Source: Brachynemurus nebulosus (taxonomy: Eukaryota > Arthropoda > Insecta > Neuroptera > Myrmeleontidae). Taken from it: a DNA stretch of 64,000 nt. Where the stretch lies: NCBI GenBank assembly GCA_035578155.1, contig JAPWDM010000005.1:496001-560000 (forward strand). Reading direction: 5' to 3'. The notes under the pieces are model-generated. The model saw nothing but the letters and a program-made list of their open reading frames with translations, ran no database searches and was not told the origin of the DNA. The position numbers and the translations under genes were made by a program. Shown here piece after piece: positions 12,150-22,869 of the stretch; the first letter of the stretch is position 1; the number at the start of each line of letters is the position of its first letter.

Positions 12150-12330
12150 TAAAGTTTGAAATGAATAATTAAAAATCACATAACGGGATTGGCCGGGGCT
12201 TGAAACATCGATCTTTCGATAACTAATCAAGTGCCGTGGCACTAGGCTACCGACCCTTGTTTGAGAGTCACTCCAGTTTGATAGCGTATTCATTAGTTGC
12301 GAGAATCAAAACATTTGTTTTTAATTTCCA
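12150..12330 (-). repeat. tRNA-centred dispersed repeat (family B), copy 2
   Basis: On the minus strand a tRNA-like segment (about 12255 down to 12186) has an anticodon-arm-like loop TTAGTTA and a decayed B box (GTTTCAAGCC). It sits between a leader like those of the other three copies and a tail containing GTGATTTTTAATTATT. It is too degenerate to be a functional tRNA. Confidence 0.55.
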
Positions 12331-12827
12331 GGACAGAATGAGGAGAAAAAGTATCCCACTGCCTATTTGACTTGTTTCAGAAGAAAAACTAAAGTTTAAA
12401 TTCGAAGCTTTAAAATGAAAGGCAATTATCAAAATCTAAGTACAGTTATAGTACAAAGATGACAGAGAGGTTATTTTTTTCAAAATTGAAAAATATACAA
12501 TTTTCGTCTTTCGAGTAAAAAAAATTATTTCAGTCTCTTAATCTTAACACTGTTAAGTTGTTAAGGACCTTTTAGACGGTCATATCACTTCTCAGTTCAG
12601 TTTCAGTTTCAGTCGAACTGTCAGTTTTTTCTACGAGTAAAAATCAAAATCAGAAAGGAGAACTGAAACGGAGACTGAGAACTGACAGGATGGATAGACC
12701 TATTTGTTTCCTTTCAGTTCTTAGAAATCGTATGTGTAAACAAGCGCATCATACCTCAGTCCGTTTACTCACGTCAGTTTTCTTGAAAATCGGACAAAGT
12801 GCACATTTTATATACGCAACTGTCGCT

Positions 12828-13342
12828 ATGTCCAACAAGGATCACGATTTTGTTGTCTAATTTATTAAAACTTACAAAACCTTACCGTGTTCATGGAATA
12901 AGACAGATGTACGTTACTACAATGCAAATATTAAGGAAGCTGCCTACACTCTTCTATTAAAGAAATATAAAGAATACGGTGGTAAATCGGTATTTCTATT
13001 AAAGAAATATAAAGAATACGGTGGTAAATCGGTATGGTGAAATCTAAAATAAATAGCCTACGCTCAAATTACAACAAAGAACTTAAGAAAGTTAAGGACA
13101 GTGAAACAAGTGGAGCAGGAACTGGGGAAGTATACAAACCATCACTATGGTATTATGATCTCCTTTCGTTCGCCAGCGACCAACAGCCGACTGTAACAAG
13201 TGTTAATACCATGGACGGCGACGATGAAAATCAGGAAGGAATAGGAGATACGTATCTTTATTCATTCGTAAATAATTCAACCAATCACATGGTTCTAAGC
13301 GAAGTTCTTTCCTTAAATTTATATAAAATGAATTTCTTTTAA
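12828..13342 (+). pseudogene. MADF-domain protein pseudogene (transposon-derived)
   Basis: Starting at the ATG at 12828, the frame reads MSNKDHDFVV, hits a TAA (12858-12860), then continues FIKTYKTLPCSWNKTDVRYY and on to KEAAYTLLLKKYKEYGG. After a 42-bp exact in-frame tandem duplication (12952-12993 and 12994-13035) a frameshift leads into MVKSKINSLRSNYNKELKKV, then SGAGTGEVYKP, LWYYDLLSF and an acidic linker, ending at 13342. The order (FI..Y..LPCSWN, then KINSLRSNY, then a KELKKV helix and LWYYD) is that of the MADF DNA-binding domain, in which a cluster of conserved Trp/Tyr residues packs the helices. It sits inside a PIF/Harbinger-like inverted-repeat element, where MADF proteins act as transposition cofactors. 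The stop codon, the duplication and the frameshift make it non-functional. The family call is strong; the parent element is an inference. Confidence 0.75.
12952..13035 (+). repeat. 42-bp exact tandem duplication inside the MADF pseudogene
   Basis: The 42-bp unit starting TTCTATTAAAG and ending AAATCGGTAT occurs twice in immediate succession with no mismatch. Its length is 14 codons, so the reading frame is kept across the copies. The perfect identity points to a recent slippage or an assembly duplication. Confidence 0.85.
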
Positions 13343-13658
13343 GAAGCCAAATCTTACTCCACTAGCTTCTTTTCTTCCGCTCTTTCTTCAGCACCAAAGC
13401 TAACGCAATTGCAGTGAAATAGTCTCCATCCATGAGTTATTATATTAGCACTTTTAAACTAGTATAAGAATATAAATTGAAGACTTTTAAAGCGAAACAC
13501 TTTGCTTAGAGTAACTCAGATTATATAAAGAACTGAAACGACTGAGAACAGTGAGAACTGAACGGACCGTGTAAAAACAAACCTTCTTCTGAACTGAAGT
13601 GAAACGAGAACGGAAACTGAAACTGAACTGAGAACTGATATGATCGTCTAAAAGGCCC

Positions 13659-14669
13659 TTTTAGATTTTGATTCAAAAGAACTGTGTCTCGATTACGTAT
13701 TTGCATTTTTCTGCATCGACCCAATTTTTCGATCCTTTGATACGGATCTGGTTACTAGATATATACTAAAAAAAAAAAACTCCCTTCTTTTTACGTAAAA
13801 AGTGTCTAAGAAATATAAATCAAGCAATTATAAGAAAAATAAATTTGCGATTTTCTGTTTTCTGCTTAGAACTTTTGAACTGATCCATAATATGTTAAAA
13901 ATATTATCTGAGATCCAAGGTATGATTCTTAAGAATAAATTCAAATTTTGAAAGGCGGAAATAAAGTAAATTTGAGTCTGAAATTAATCGATTTTGACAA
14001 GTAATGTGGCATTTAAAAATTATAAAAAACACAATACGTATGGTAAAAGTTATCGGGATATTGAAACGAATCTACCAAAATTCACAAAGGAAATATTTCT
14101 CTAATTTGATTACCGGCTTTTGTAATTAATGGCGTCTCAAATACTTACAATTTCGTTTCAAACCACAATTTTTACAGAAGACAAGTCGGAAACGGAATAT
14201 CACAGCTGCTAAATAAAGTGTAAGTTTTTGATATATCAGTGGTAGTGAATGTATTGTACACACACACATAAATACGTACGTACTATGAAGTAGTAATTCA
14301 TTATGCGATATTAGTGTCATTCAAATTCACATTACTTTATGTATTACATCCTACGGTGGGACGGGTGGACGGATGCACGGGGACGTTTGGCGGGGACCCA
14401 CACACGCACTTCGAATATAAGGAACTCGGACCCACTTGACTTAGTTAACGTTGTGATTGACAAAATAGACATGTCACTTATTTTGTATGATCTGTAGCAT
14501 ATTTCATGTAAGTTAGTTTGGATCGAAATTTTTTTTGCAATCGTTAGAATGTGTCAATTGTCATACATAATATTTGGCTTAAATCAATGACCACATTACG
14601 GTCATCCGGATTGCGAATCGATGACGAATTATAATTTAAGTATAATTTTAGGGAAAGTTGTAATATTTG
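13659..14669. other. Unannotated tract with a short G+C-richer block
   Basis: The block at about 14350-14445 (GGTGGGACGGGTGGACGG and following) is markedly richer in G than the surrounding DNA, but no promoter, exon or repeat could be identified. The remainder is A+T-rich without features. Confidence 0.45.
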
Positions 14670-14938
14670 AAGGCCCATGGCTAAGTGCTATCCGGGATTT
14701 GTGTTGAAAATACGAGCAAACGACTGACAAGCAAAAAAAAAGGTCGCCGCTTTTTATTTTTGCGGAATTTTAAGGGCGGTATTACTGTAAAATTAGGGCG
14801 AAAAAGGACTGACGACCAAAAAAAAAGGAAAGGTCGCCGGTTTTTGTGTTGGCGGAAATTTTTTTTTGCCCGGAGGGGCGTTGGGGCCCCGAATGTACTT
14901 TCTGCCCCGGGGCTCCTGAAGACCTAGTTACGGCCCTG
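14670..14938. mobile_element. Probable hAT element end (degraded)
   Basis: The right end CTAGTTACGGCCCTG (reverse complement CAGGGCCGTAACTAG) has the form of a hAT terminus, and the adjoining GGGGCCCCGAATG and GCCCCGGGGCTC blocks match the G+C-rich subterminal style of the other hAT copies here. The left end, near GGCCCATGGCTAAG at about 14674, is degenerate and no 8-bp duplication was found. The frames inside overlap on both strands and have no known domain. Confidence 0.4.
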
Positions 14939-15875
14939 AACGTATCATGTGTGATTTTGCCGCTCTTTGTCATGATATAAAAAATTTCGAAAAATTTTAG
15001 AAAATTGTTGCAAATGACTGAACGTGTCTGGCTGAAGAACTCATCCAAGACTTTCAGAAACGAATATCATTTTCGATTTCGAGAGATCTCAAGACGAATT
15101 TCTATCATAGTCCCGGACTCAAGTTCACTAAACGGTGGATTCTATAACTGAATTTTTCATTCGAAAATTCGCTGAAGGTCAAACAAATTATATAAACTAA
15201 AGTTTTATGTTTTTGATGCTTTAATAAATTTCTTCTTTTTCCTATTAACCACATTATATTGTTAAAATTTTTGTCTGCAATTTGAACTGACCGCAATGTG
15301 GAGGCTACCCAAAACAAATCTTAAAAGTAGGTCAATACTCCTGTGCTTTTGATAATTTATTACGTTTCCCCCCTTTTGTCACATACCATAGTTTTATTAA
15401 TTTGTGACGAATTCGATCACCGTATCTGTTGGAACAGTTCTTACTTAATCTTTGCAATTATTACCAAAAGTGCCCTGTACATTATCGTTGCAATATAATA
15501 TTATGATGATAGTGAAACGGACGTTATAGGGAGAAGTGATTTGACCAGGCTGTGGCTGCTGCTGTCGGTCAATAGACGGACGAACTGACCGGTAGAATAC
15601 TATTAGCAATAATCGGATACATTAAACGATCTGATCTGCTTAGATAATTCTCAATGATATGTATTAAAAGTATTTCTATATTAGTAAATTTCATTTTACA
15701 CGACAGTAATTATTTTATTCGGAATTTGATCAAAATTTTACGTTCTTGCATTTTATTGCCGTTTACATGAAAGTTTTATACAATAGATATTGCGCCTAGG
15801 GCCTACAAAAGTCAAAAATTCGTATTTTAAATAGAAATGTAACCTAACACGAAAAAATCATCCAAATTTAAAATA
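14939..15875. other. Unannotated tract with one shared dispersed motif
   Basis: At 15018-15056 there is a stretch (core GAACGTGTCTGGCTGAAG) related to stretches at about 19636 and 59460. Otherwise no gene or element boundary was recognised. Confidence 0.45.
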
Positions 15876-15877
15876 TA

Positions 15878-16560
15878 CACGGAGAGAAAATTCATAGAAA
15901 AATTACTGTGCTCAGCACTACAATCGACGTGTAAAAGGCGAACATATTCAATTTTGTACGGTAAAAATATAAAAATTATAATTAATCATAGAAAATTTAA
16001 AGGATAGAATGTTCTTTCCGTAATATTAGCTCCGTAAAATTTGTAAAACAGCACAGTAAAAAGTTTCATTCCCGACAAAAAAATATTTTTTAATTGTTTT
16101 TCTTACAAAAATTACCATGCTGTCTTATAATATTTCAAATGCTATCTGCTAATAGTAGAAAGAAAGAAAGGCTGCAGAAGGTATCAACACAATCATACAT
16201 GAAGGTCACATAGCCAGGCTGGTGTGGCAAGTAACATAGCCAGGCTGGTCACTGTTGGTGTGGTGTCAGGTGCAAACAGTATTCATTAGAATGTCTTACA
16301 GGACGGTCACCGTTTAATTCATCATATTGTTACTTCACTATATTCAGTATTAGAATATATTGTTGCCAATCATTTTGTATGCATCATAAAGAATCGAAGG
16401 TCGGAAAAGATCGATTGTTCCTCAGTGCGTACAGCCCAAGCAACATAAGGTTGCGGGTCAGATGCGCAAATGAAAGAGTACGACAGCAAGAATTAAACTA
16501 TAACATATATGCATAAGAGTGTGATAGAAGTTGTGTTAGCACATTAAATTTTACCATTAA
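15878..16560. mobile_element. TA-type element related to 51572-52245, right end replaced
   Basis: It begins TA plus CACGGAGAGAAAATTC, identical in form to the intact copy at 51572. It then follows that copy through GTGCTCAGCACTAC, the AAAGAAAGAAAG run, CACCGTTTAATTCAT and GCCCAAGCAACATAAGGTTG as far as the word TTTTACCAT at about 16550. There the similarity stops and the sequence continues into the palindrome at 16526-16740, so the normal right terminus is missing. It is non-coding. Compared with the other copy it also carries an extra A+T-rich segment of roughly 150 bp near the left end. Confidence 0.7.
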
Positions 16561-16740
16561 CTTAAAATGTCTCTGTATCAAATACAGTGATCGGAAAATG
16601 AAAATTCATATTACACAACTTAATACTATTTCAAACTTAGTATTAAGTTGTGTAATATGAATTTTCATTTTCCGATCACTGTATTTGATACAGAGACATT
16701 TTAAGTTAATGGTAAAATTTAATGTGCTAACACAACTTCT
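16526..16740. repeat. Perfect inverted repeat, 103-bp arms, 9-bp loop
   Basis: Left arm 16526-16628 and right arm 16638-16740 are exact reverse complements over 103 bp, with the spacer TTTCAAACT. The outer 30 bp of the left arm are element sequence shared with the copy near 52.1 kb, so the right arm is an inverted duplication of local sequence and not a simple insertion. Confidence 0.92.
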
Positions 16741-16831
16741 TTTTAAACCGAATTTGTGTAGCTTGGAATGATTTTCTTCAATTTCAAACTTTGAAGAAAA
16801 TCATTCCAAGCTACACAAATTCGGTTTAAAA
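16741..16831. repeat. Second perfect inverted repeat, 40-bp arms, same loop core
   Basis: Arms 16741-16780 and 16792-16831 are exact reverse complements. The 11-nt spacer (16781-16791) contains the same 9-mer TTTCAAACT as the adjoining palindrome. The two hairpins abut with no gap. Confidence 0.92.
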
Positions 16832-16901
16832 ATGAAAAAAATTGTTTTTACTATTTGAAATAAGTAATCATTTTAAATGACTCCCAGCCGTGAGAATTTA
16901 A

Positions 16902-17595
16902 GGTACCTAAAGCGTGATCGACCGAAAAACAGTCAATTTTCACAATATTTTTTCGGATAGATAGGATGGAGGAATAGGGATAAATATTTTTTTTACGATT
17001 AATACCAGTATTTGACAATACAAAAATATTTTGTTTTATTAATATTTATTTATTCTTTATAATTATTATAATTTTTTGAAAAAAATGTCTTTAAAAAAGG
17101 GCGAAATTTGGTGTTTACGATTGCGGCGGCAGTTTTTATCTGAAAAAGAATCAAATAGATTATCAATCTGTAAATAAGCCGCTAAGTTCCTATGGGAACT
17201 TTTTTTTAAATTTGAAAAAATGGCAGCGGTTTGAATAGAAAGTACAAAATTTTTTACAGTTTTCCCTGTGAAAATATAGGAAGCTTTCAAAAAAAGCTCT
17301 CATAGGGACATAACGGCTTACCTACAGATTGATAATTCATTTGAGTTTTTTTTTTTTCAGATAAAAACTGCGGCCGCATTCGAGGGCACCAGATTTCGGC
17401 CTTTTTTAAAGGCACTTTTTTCAAAAAATTATAATAATTACGTATAAAAAATAAATAAAAAAAAATATTTTTGTATTGCTAAATAGTGGTATTAATCGTA
17501 ACAAAAAAAGAATCATCACCATTCCCCCATCCTATCCATCCGAAAAAAATTGTGAAAATTGATTATTTTTCGGCCGATCACACTATGATGGTACC
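16902..17595. mobile_element. TTAA-flanked foldback element (piggyBac-like), 694 bp
   Basis: TTAA at 16898-16901 and 17596-17599 flank terminal repeats GGTACC. Long imperfect inverted arms of about 250 bp follow, sharing GACCGAAAAA, TCGGATAGATAGGATGG, CAATACAAAAATATTTT and AATTATTATAATTTTTTGA-type blocks. A right-half copy with the same TTAA junction lies at about 48612-48806. The 74-codon minus frame is an arm artefact. Confidence 0.75.
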
Positions 17596-17779
17596 TTAAA
17601 GTCCTTACCTTTCCAGAGCTTCAACAAAAATTTCTTAGAATTTTAGATAGCTTAAATTATTTTATGGAACAAGAATATTCAATGCTAACATTCACCCGCA
17701 GCTATGTCCACGTGGTATTTGAAATTATGACATCATGTTAATACGTATAGAGTATACCTACATCATGTGACTGCTGAAA

Positions 17780-17936
17780 GTCGTTATTTTTTCTTGGAAA
17801 TTTTGCCACTGGAATAAAATCTTTTCCAGGCGTATAAAGTAGCCTATATCCTTCTCTGCTATTCCCTCCCCCAATTAAGACAAACAAACAAACAAACAAA
17901 CTCTCTTTCGGATTTATAATATTAGTTAGGATTTTA
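17780..17936 (+). mobile_element. 3' fragment of an RTE-type LINE or a SINE using its tail
   Basis: TATAAAGTAGCCTATATCC, then a (CAAA)n stretch at 17879-17900, then TTTCGGATTTATAATATTAG form the arrangement at the 3' end of RTE-type LINEs and of SINEs borrowing that tail in insects. The resemblance is to established family tails recalled from knowledge and was not searched. No reverse transcriptase is present, consistent with 5' truncation. Confidence 0.5.
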
Positions 17937-17946
17937 ATATACATAC

Positions 17947-18166
17947 ACTCTCAAAACGATTTCTTTGTTCAAAGATTAAAAAATTCTTTGAAATTTTTTT
18001 TTTAACCAAAAAATTATTTTTTTGATTCACAGAAATATTTTTTTCACTACTAAAAAGAAAATTATTTCTTTGATTCAAAGAAATAATTTTTTGATTCAAA
18101 GATTAAAAATTTCAAAGAATTTCAAAGAAATTTTTAATCTTTAAACCAAGAAATCGTTTTGAGAGT
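17947..18166. mobile_element. Small inverted-repeat MITE, 220 bp
   Basis: The left end ACTCTCAAAACGATTTCTT and right end AAGAAATCGTTTTGAGAGT are inverted repeats. The interior is filled with TTTGATTCAAAGAAA-type words that can pair with each other. A related A+T-rich block occurs at about 41090-41300. The target duplication is ambiguous. Confidence 0.6.
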
Positions 18167-19374
18167 ATAGAGTACAGCAGCAAAAAAACTAGCAACTGAG
18201 TCGATTCCAGTAACGAAGGTTTTCTGTGATAAATTATATAAATTTTGGATAATACCTACAAATAAAATTTCCATTTGAAAAACCAGTATTGGAAAATTTA
18301 TCGAGAAATTGTTTACTTGTATCCTTTCTTGAGTGTAGGACGTATAGCTTTCTACTCAATGCCTTCACAGTGATTCTCTTTTGAAACAATAACTTATAAC
18401 CAGCGCTCGGGTTTCAAAAACGGAAATAAGATTTCTGAAATCTCCCAACTTTTTAACAATTCCCATCGCTACAATTTTTCTAATTCACCAACAACACTGT
18501 AACAGAACAAAGAATCAAAATACCAAAAAAAAAAAATTATAACAATTTCCGTTAAGTACGCAACCATGTTCATTACAATCTTCTCAACAATACCTTAAGA
18601 CGTATAATATAATAAGCTATTTTTTTTATAGCAAAAATGACAATCTAACAAACTTTATAGCCATAGACACAGCGATGAGATATCACAAGACAGAGGTACC
18701 TACCTACAATCTAGACGCCATCAACCGGATGAAAATAAAACAGTTATTTAAAAAAAAAAAATGATGATACTCACCATGAATTTTATATCCACATAGGTAA
18801 TTCCGCGGAATGCATTCTATAAAAATAAGTTTCAGTTATTATAATTCTATTTAGATCTAAACTAAAAGATAACGAAAAATTTTTAATTATATATTATGCT
18901 ATACATAAGTAATACGCTGTAGTGAAGAAAACATGCTGAATATTAATATGGCAATTGGGCATTATTGTACCACGTATTCGCAGGTAAAAAAAAATAAAAA
19001 TTATGCTGCTAATACAATGTATAAGTAATATTTGGATAATTTTTTGCTAAAAGGAATCATTTAATTTTGACTATTATAGCTATTTTTTGTTAATATTTAT
19101 CAAAATATGTTTGCAATTTTAATCTCATTATGTCAAAAATTGGGGACAGGTGCAATAGCAAGCGTAGAATTTATCAAGATGTTATCGGATAATGTGGCGG
19201 AAAAGTTTGATTGACTATTAAAAAAGGGTTATATTGTACAAAGATTACGGGAAAGATATATTTTAAAACGAATATTAAAAAACACAAAAAACTAAGGTTG
19301 ACTTTTGTACTTAATTTAATTTCATTTATTCTCCTCGGAGTCTTCCTAAATTAAACCTTTTTTTAATAATTAAA
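18167..19374. other. Unannotated A+T-rich tract
   Basis: No gene, RNA or element ends were recognised in this tract. Confidence 0.5.
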
Positions 19375-19530
19375 ATTTACATAGTGTCTAAAAAATTATC
19401 GAACTGGATCGGCTGGGACTCGAACCCGGATCTCTTGGTTGCCAGTTAGACTACCGACCGCTTGTTCGAGTGCCATTGCAGTCCGAAAATCAATCAAACA
19501 CATCCTCTCTTTAATACGAAACGCAGTTAT
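19375..19530 (-). repeat. tRNA-centred dispersed repeat (family B), copy 3
   Basis: On the minus strand the leader (ending about 19466), a shortened tRNA-like part with a good B box (GGGTTCGAGTCCC) and the tail CGATAATTTTTTAG match the other three copies. An internal deletion has removed most of the anticodon arm. Confidence 0.6.
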
Positions 19531-19556
19531 TTTTTTTTAAATAATAAAATTAAGTA

Positions 19557-20149
19557 CCGTAATTGCGGGTTACTTGAGCCCAGATTTGCAAATCATCTGA
19601 TAATTTCAAAAATTGACGTAACGATGTTTTGGGCATCGGACATGCCTGGTTAACGAACTTGTCCAACGGTTTAGGACTTTTGAGAATTTCTGCTATATAG
19701 TCTTGCACTATTTTACACCATAGTTATAATGGGCTCAAGTTACCCTAATTTTAAGGTTATTTTACTGATTTATCAAAACCTTAATTTAAAAAATTAACGA
19801 AATGGTTGGCATATGAACATATCTGAATTTAGTTTAGTAATGAACAAAATATTAAAATTGTACACTTACCTTCCTTTGTAGGCTACCACAATTATTCTTA
19901 CAGTCAAAAGTTAGCAACGTAACAAAACATCAGTTTCAAACAGAGAGTAAAAAATACTTGCGTCACCTCTAGTGTCAATTTTCAGATCTACCTAAACTTA
20001 AACACCGCAAACCTACAACTGTTACCTATTAGCTATAAACATCTAACTTATTTCTACTACTGACTAATATAAGCACAAAACAGAAAATAATACTTTTTCC
20101 GTTTTGGGCTCAAGTTACACCACAGGGCTAAAGTAACCCGCAATGATGG
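19557..20149. mobile_element. TA-flanked MITE with GGGTTACTTGAGCCC-type ends, 593 bp
   Basis: The left end CCGTAATTGCGGGTTACTTG and right end AAGTAACCCGCAATGATGG are inverted repeats between TA dinucleotides (19555-19556, 20150-20151). A 190-bp deletion derivative of the same family lies at 54123-54312 and shares the first 60 bp and last 80 bp, which confirms the boundaries. Confidence 0.8.
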
Positions 20150-20151
20150 TA

Positions 20152-21067
20152 ATTTAATTTTAAATATACTTTTCAGCGCCTCCACCACCCATTTTCTTTT
20201 GACTGTTATTGTTGGACAGTTACATTGCAAAACTTACAACAAGCTTTTACGATACTAATTTTTGATAAAAAAAGATTTTTTTTCAAATTCTGAAAAGTTT
20301 CTAATAAATATGTGACAAGATTTCCAAGTATAAAAAAAAATCCAGATAAAAAATCTTACTTCCAGTTTGCTTGATAAGAACACGTTTCCACTTGAGTTGC
20401 CTATTCTTTAAATCTATGTACTTAATCCACTTTCCAAATTTTTAGGGCCATTTATTTTTAAATGTAATAAAAAATATTCATCTAAATATTTTCTCTTGTA
20501 ATTTTAACTATCTACTGAAGAATTCTATTATAACTAAAATATAACATATTTTAGGAATTCTGCTAAGGACATTGTAAACTTTTGTTTTCTTTATTTAAAT
20601 ACTGACTAATCTGTTAATGTCATTTCAAATCCTTCTACATTACTATTTGAATTACCTAACTTAACAAACCTAATCTAACTACTTTTTAACCTAACTTTCA
20701 ACATTCAAGGCACTATTCTAGTCTAGAATTTTTTGGACTAGGATTTTTTTGTTTCATTTTCTGAAAGTTTAGACCTTTTAAAATGTGTCCTCAAAAATAA
20801 ACTTAAAAATTTTGATAAAGTTCAGAAATTTATACAGTTCTTGCCAAAATCACAACCTTTTTGAACCAAAATTTTTTACCATCTATTTTTTTACCAAAAA
20901 ATAAATGGTAAAAAAATTAACAATAAAAATATTAATGGTATTTCTTTTTTTTTAAAAAAAAAAAAGAAATCGAAGTTTTTGATCTCTAGACTAGAAGACT
21001 CCCTTAATGTTTTCACTGATATGCGTGACACACGAAGTACAAAACTGTCTTTATTTTATATCTATAA
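20152..21067. other. Unannotated A+T-rich tract
   Basis: It contains a short palindrome around 20875-20925 (TTTTTTACCAT facing ATGGTAAAAAA) and nothing else recognisable. Confidence 0.5.
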
Positions 21068-21069
21068 TA

Positions 21070-21467
21070 GGGTAAACGGTATAGTTATTGGACGTTGACA
21101 GTTATTGGACAAGACACTCTCCTTTGAAGATTATAAGGCATATAGACTAGTAAAGCAAACTTCCTGATTTTTTAGTTAAACAGAACCTTCCAGTATCTAC
21201 AGAACTTGTGGATTGTGGAAATACGCCAGATATTAATAAATGAAATTTTTGTCCAGTAACTGTATTTTTCTACAAGCACAACTTTAATATTATTTTTTTT
21301 AGAGATTTACCAATATGTAATTTGAAAGTTTTATATGTTACATTAAAATAGACAGGTCTTACTTTATTTATGAATTTTTCCGGTAAAAATAAAGTTACAA
21401 CACGTACTTTTTCTGTACTTTGTTTTGAAAATTTTTCTTAACTGTCCAATTACTATACCATTTACCC
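21070..21467. mobile_element. TA-flanked MITE, 398 bp
   Basis: GGGTAAACGGTATAGTTATT at the left and AATTACTATACCATTTACCC at the right are inverted repeats directly inside TA (21068-21069, 21468-21469). A second ATTGGAC word lies just inside the left end, and a TGTCCAAT word inside the right. It is non-coding and fits a Tc1/mariner-dependent MITE. Confidence 0.75.
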
Positions 21468-21469
21468 TA

Positions 21470-22481
21470 TTCATTTTAAGTAAAAGAAGTGTTTTTAAAT
21501 CAAACGCATGAAGCGTTAATCAAAATGCCAAATTGCCTCAGCATGCTACCACACATTATAAAAAAAAAAAAAAAAACAAGAAAACGATCTTAAAGTGTCG
21601 TGTGAGCTAACGAAAAATTTTCCCAAAAACAAAATATTCACTAATATTTTTTTTTCACAGCGATTTATTTTCAAAAGAATAATAATTATTTAAAATGAAA
21701 TAGAAAGAGACAGGACGTACACACACATAAACTTATATATTGTGTTCACGTTTAGTTCACATAAAAAAATTAAAACGTGAGCAACAGAGGTTTTAAAAAA
21801 AATTACTTAATTCAATTTTGATAATAATAATAATAATAAAAAAACTATTAATTAAAACTATGTATAGATGGGCACCAACCATAAGAAACTTAAGTGTGAC
21901 ATCCACATACATGTGACAGAGATAGACACATAGCTGTTCAAGAAAAAAAAATTAAAATTAATAATTTCATTATATTTTGACACGCAATCATATTTTTGTT
22001 TGTTAATTACTTATTTTTTTCCATTTTGAGAAGTTAGCTGTGAATTTGTAATACGAGATGCAAAAACAGGTGCAGTGTTTGTGCGTGTCGGAATGAGATG
22101 GAGATAGTATCGTCTATCTGATTTAGATCTATTCATGTTGCAATTACAATAGTGTAATATTGTTTTACTTATTGTAATTATTACAAATAATGGTACTGTT
22201 AATTATAATAATATGGGTAAATATGATTAGTGGATTTGCATATCTAATAATTAATATATGTATGAATTTGTTTCATTTCACAGTGATTTGAATTTTGTCA
22301 GATATTATTAACAAATTTTTCACTTCTGTTGTGGTATATCAGATCAGAAAATTTCGTTCGTTTGTTGGGTCGCAACAAATAATTATATTTGTTAATTATG
22401 TGTAAAAAATATGTTAAACAATATTCGTAATTAAAGATTTGGGTCATGAGACAGGAAAAGCCCACTATAATGGCCTAAAAA
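21470..22481. other. Unannotated A+T-rich tract with a short TAA microsatellite
   Basis: A (TAA)n run occurs at about 21823-21840. No other feature was recognised. Confidence 0.5.
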
Positions 22482-22655
22482 TGCGTTTCTCAATCTTTCT
22501 TCACTTACGGCCCGGTAAAATGGGTCGAATAGGACCATATATGACGATAGTCAGTTTTCTAAATTACATTTAAGTATATTTAATATGAAATGTCTTTTTT
22601 CGACCAGATCAAACATGTACCTAATACAAATAAATATCCGACACCTTCTTAAGCA

Positions 22656-22823
22656 TTACAGATAATTCTTTAATTTTAAATACAATTGTTGTAGCCTGGA
22701 ATCATTTGCACCGTTAGTTGGAATAAAATTAGGTCGTGTAATATGGAATGTCGTTTTTCGACCATTTGGCCAACAATCTGTCCACAAAGTTAGCTCCGCC
22801 ACTTTCTTTCCTTCAAACGCTTT
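22656..22823 (-). pseudogene. Conserved peptide of unknown function in a dispersed element
   Basis: The minus-strand frame from 22823 to the stop at 22656-22658 reads KAFEGKKVAELTLWTD, then PNGRKTTFHITRPN, then IPTNGANDSRLQ and a short tail. The copy at 60713-60829 encodes GKKKMTELTLLTD, PNGRKTTFHITRPN and IPIHGGNDSKLQ. The twelve codons from Gly-Arg-Lys to Pro-Asn differ only at three synonymous third positions, which indicates the segment was translated and constrained while the element was active. I do not recognise the protein family. Upstream coding sequence is disrupted by the hAT insertion, so the gene is broken here. It could be the C-terminus of a transposase or of a captured gene. 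Confidence 0.45.
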
Positions 22824-22869
22824 AAACAAAAATGTTGTGTTTTTATTCTTTTTTTTTTATTGTCATTAT

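Larger units (their letters stand above)
12565..13658. mobile_element. PIF/Harbinger-like element remnant carrying a MADF gene
   Basis: The left terminus GGACCTTTTAGACGGTCATA and the right terminus (reverse complement GGGCCTTTTAGACGATCATA) are inverted repeats. Both are followed inward by stretches rich in CAGTTCTCAGTTCAGTTTC-like words. Inside lies a broken MADF-domain gene, the DNA-binding accessory gene of many PIF/Harbinger transposons. The transposase gene itself is absent. The flanks (TAA on the left, T-rich on the right) do not give a clean 3-bp target duplication. Confidence 0.65.
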
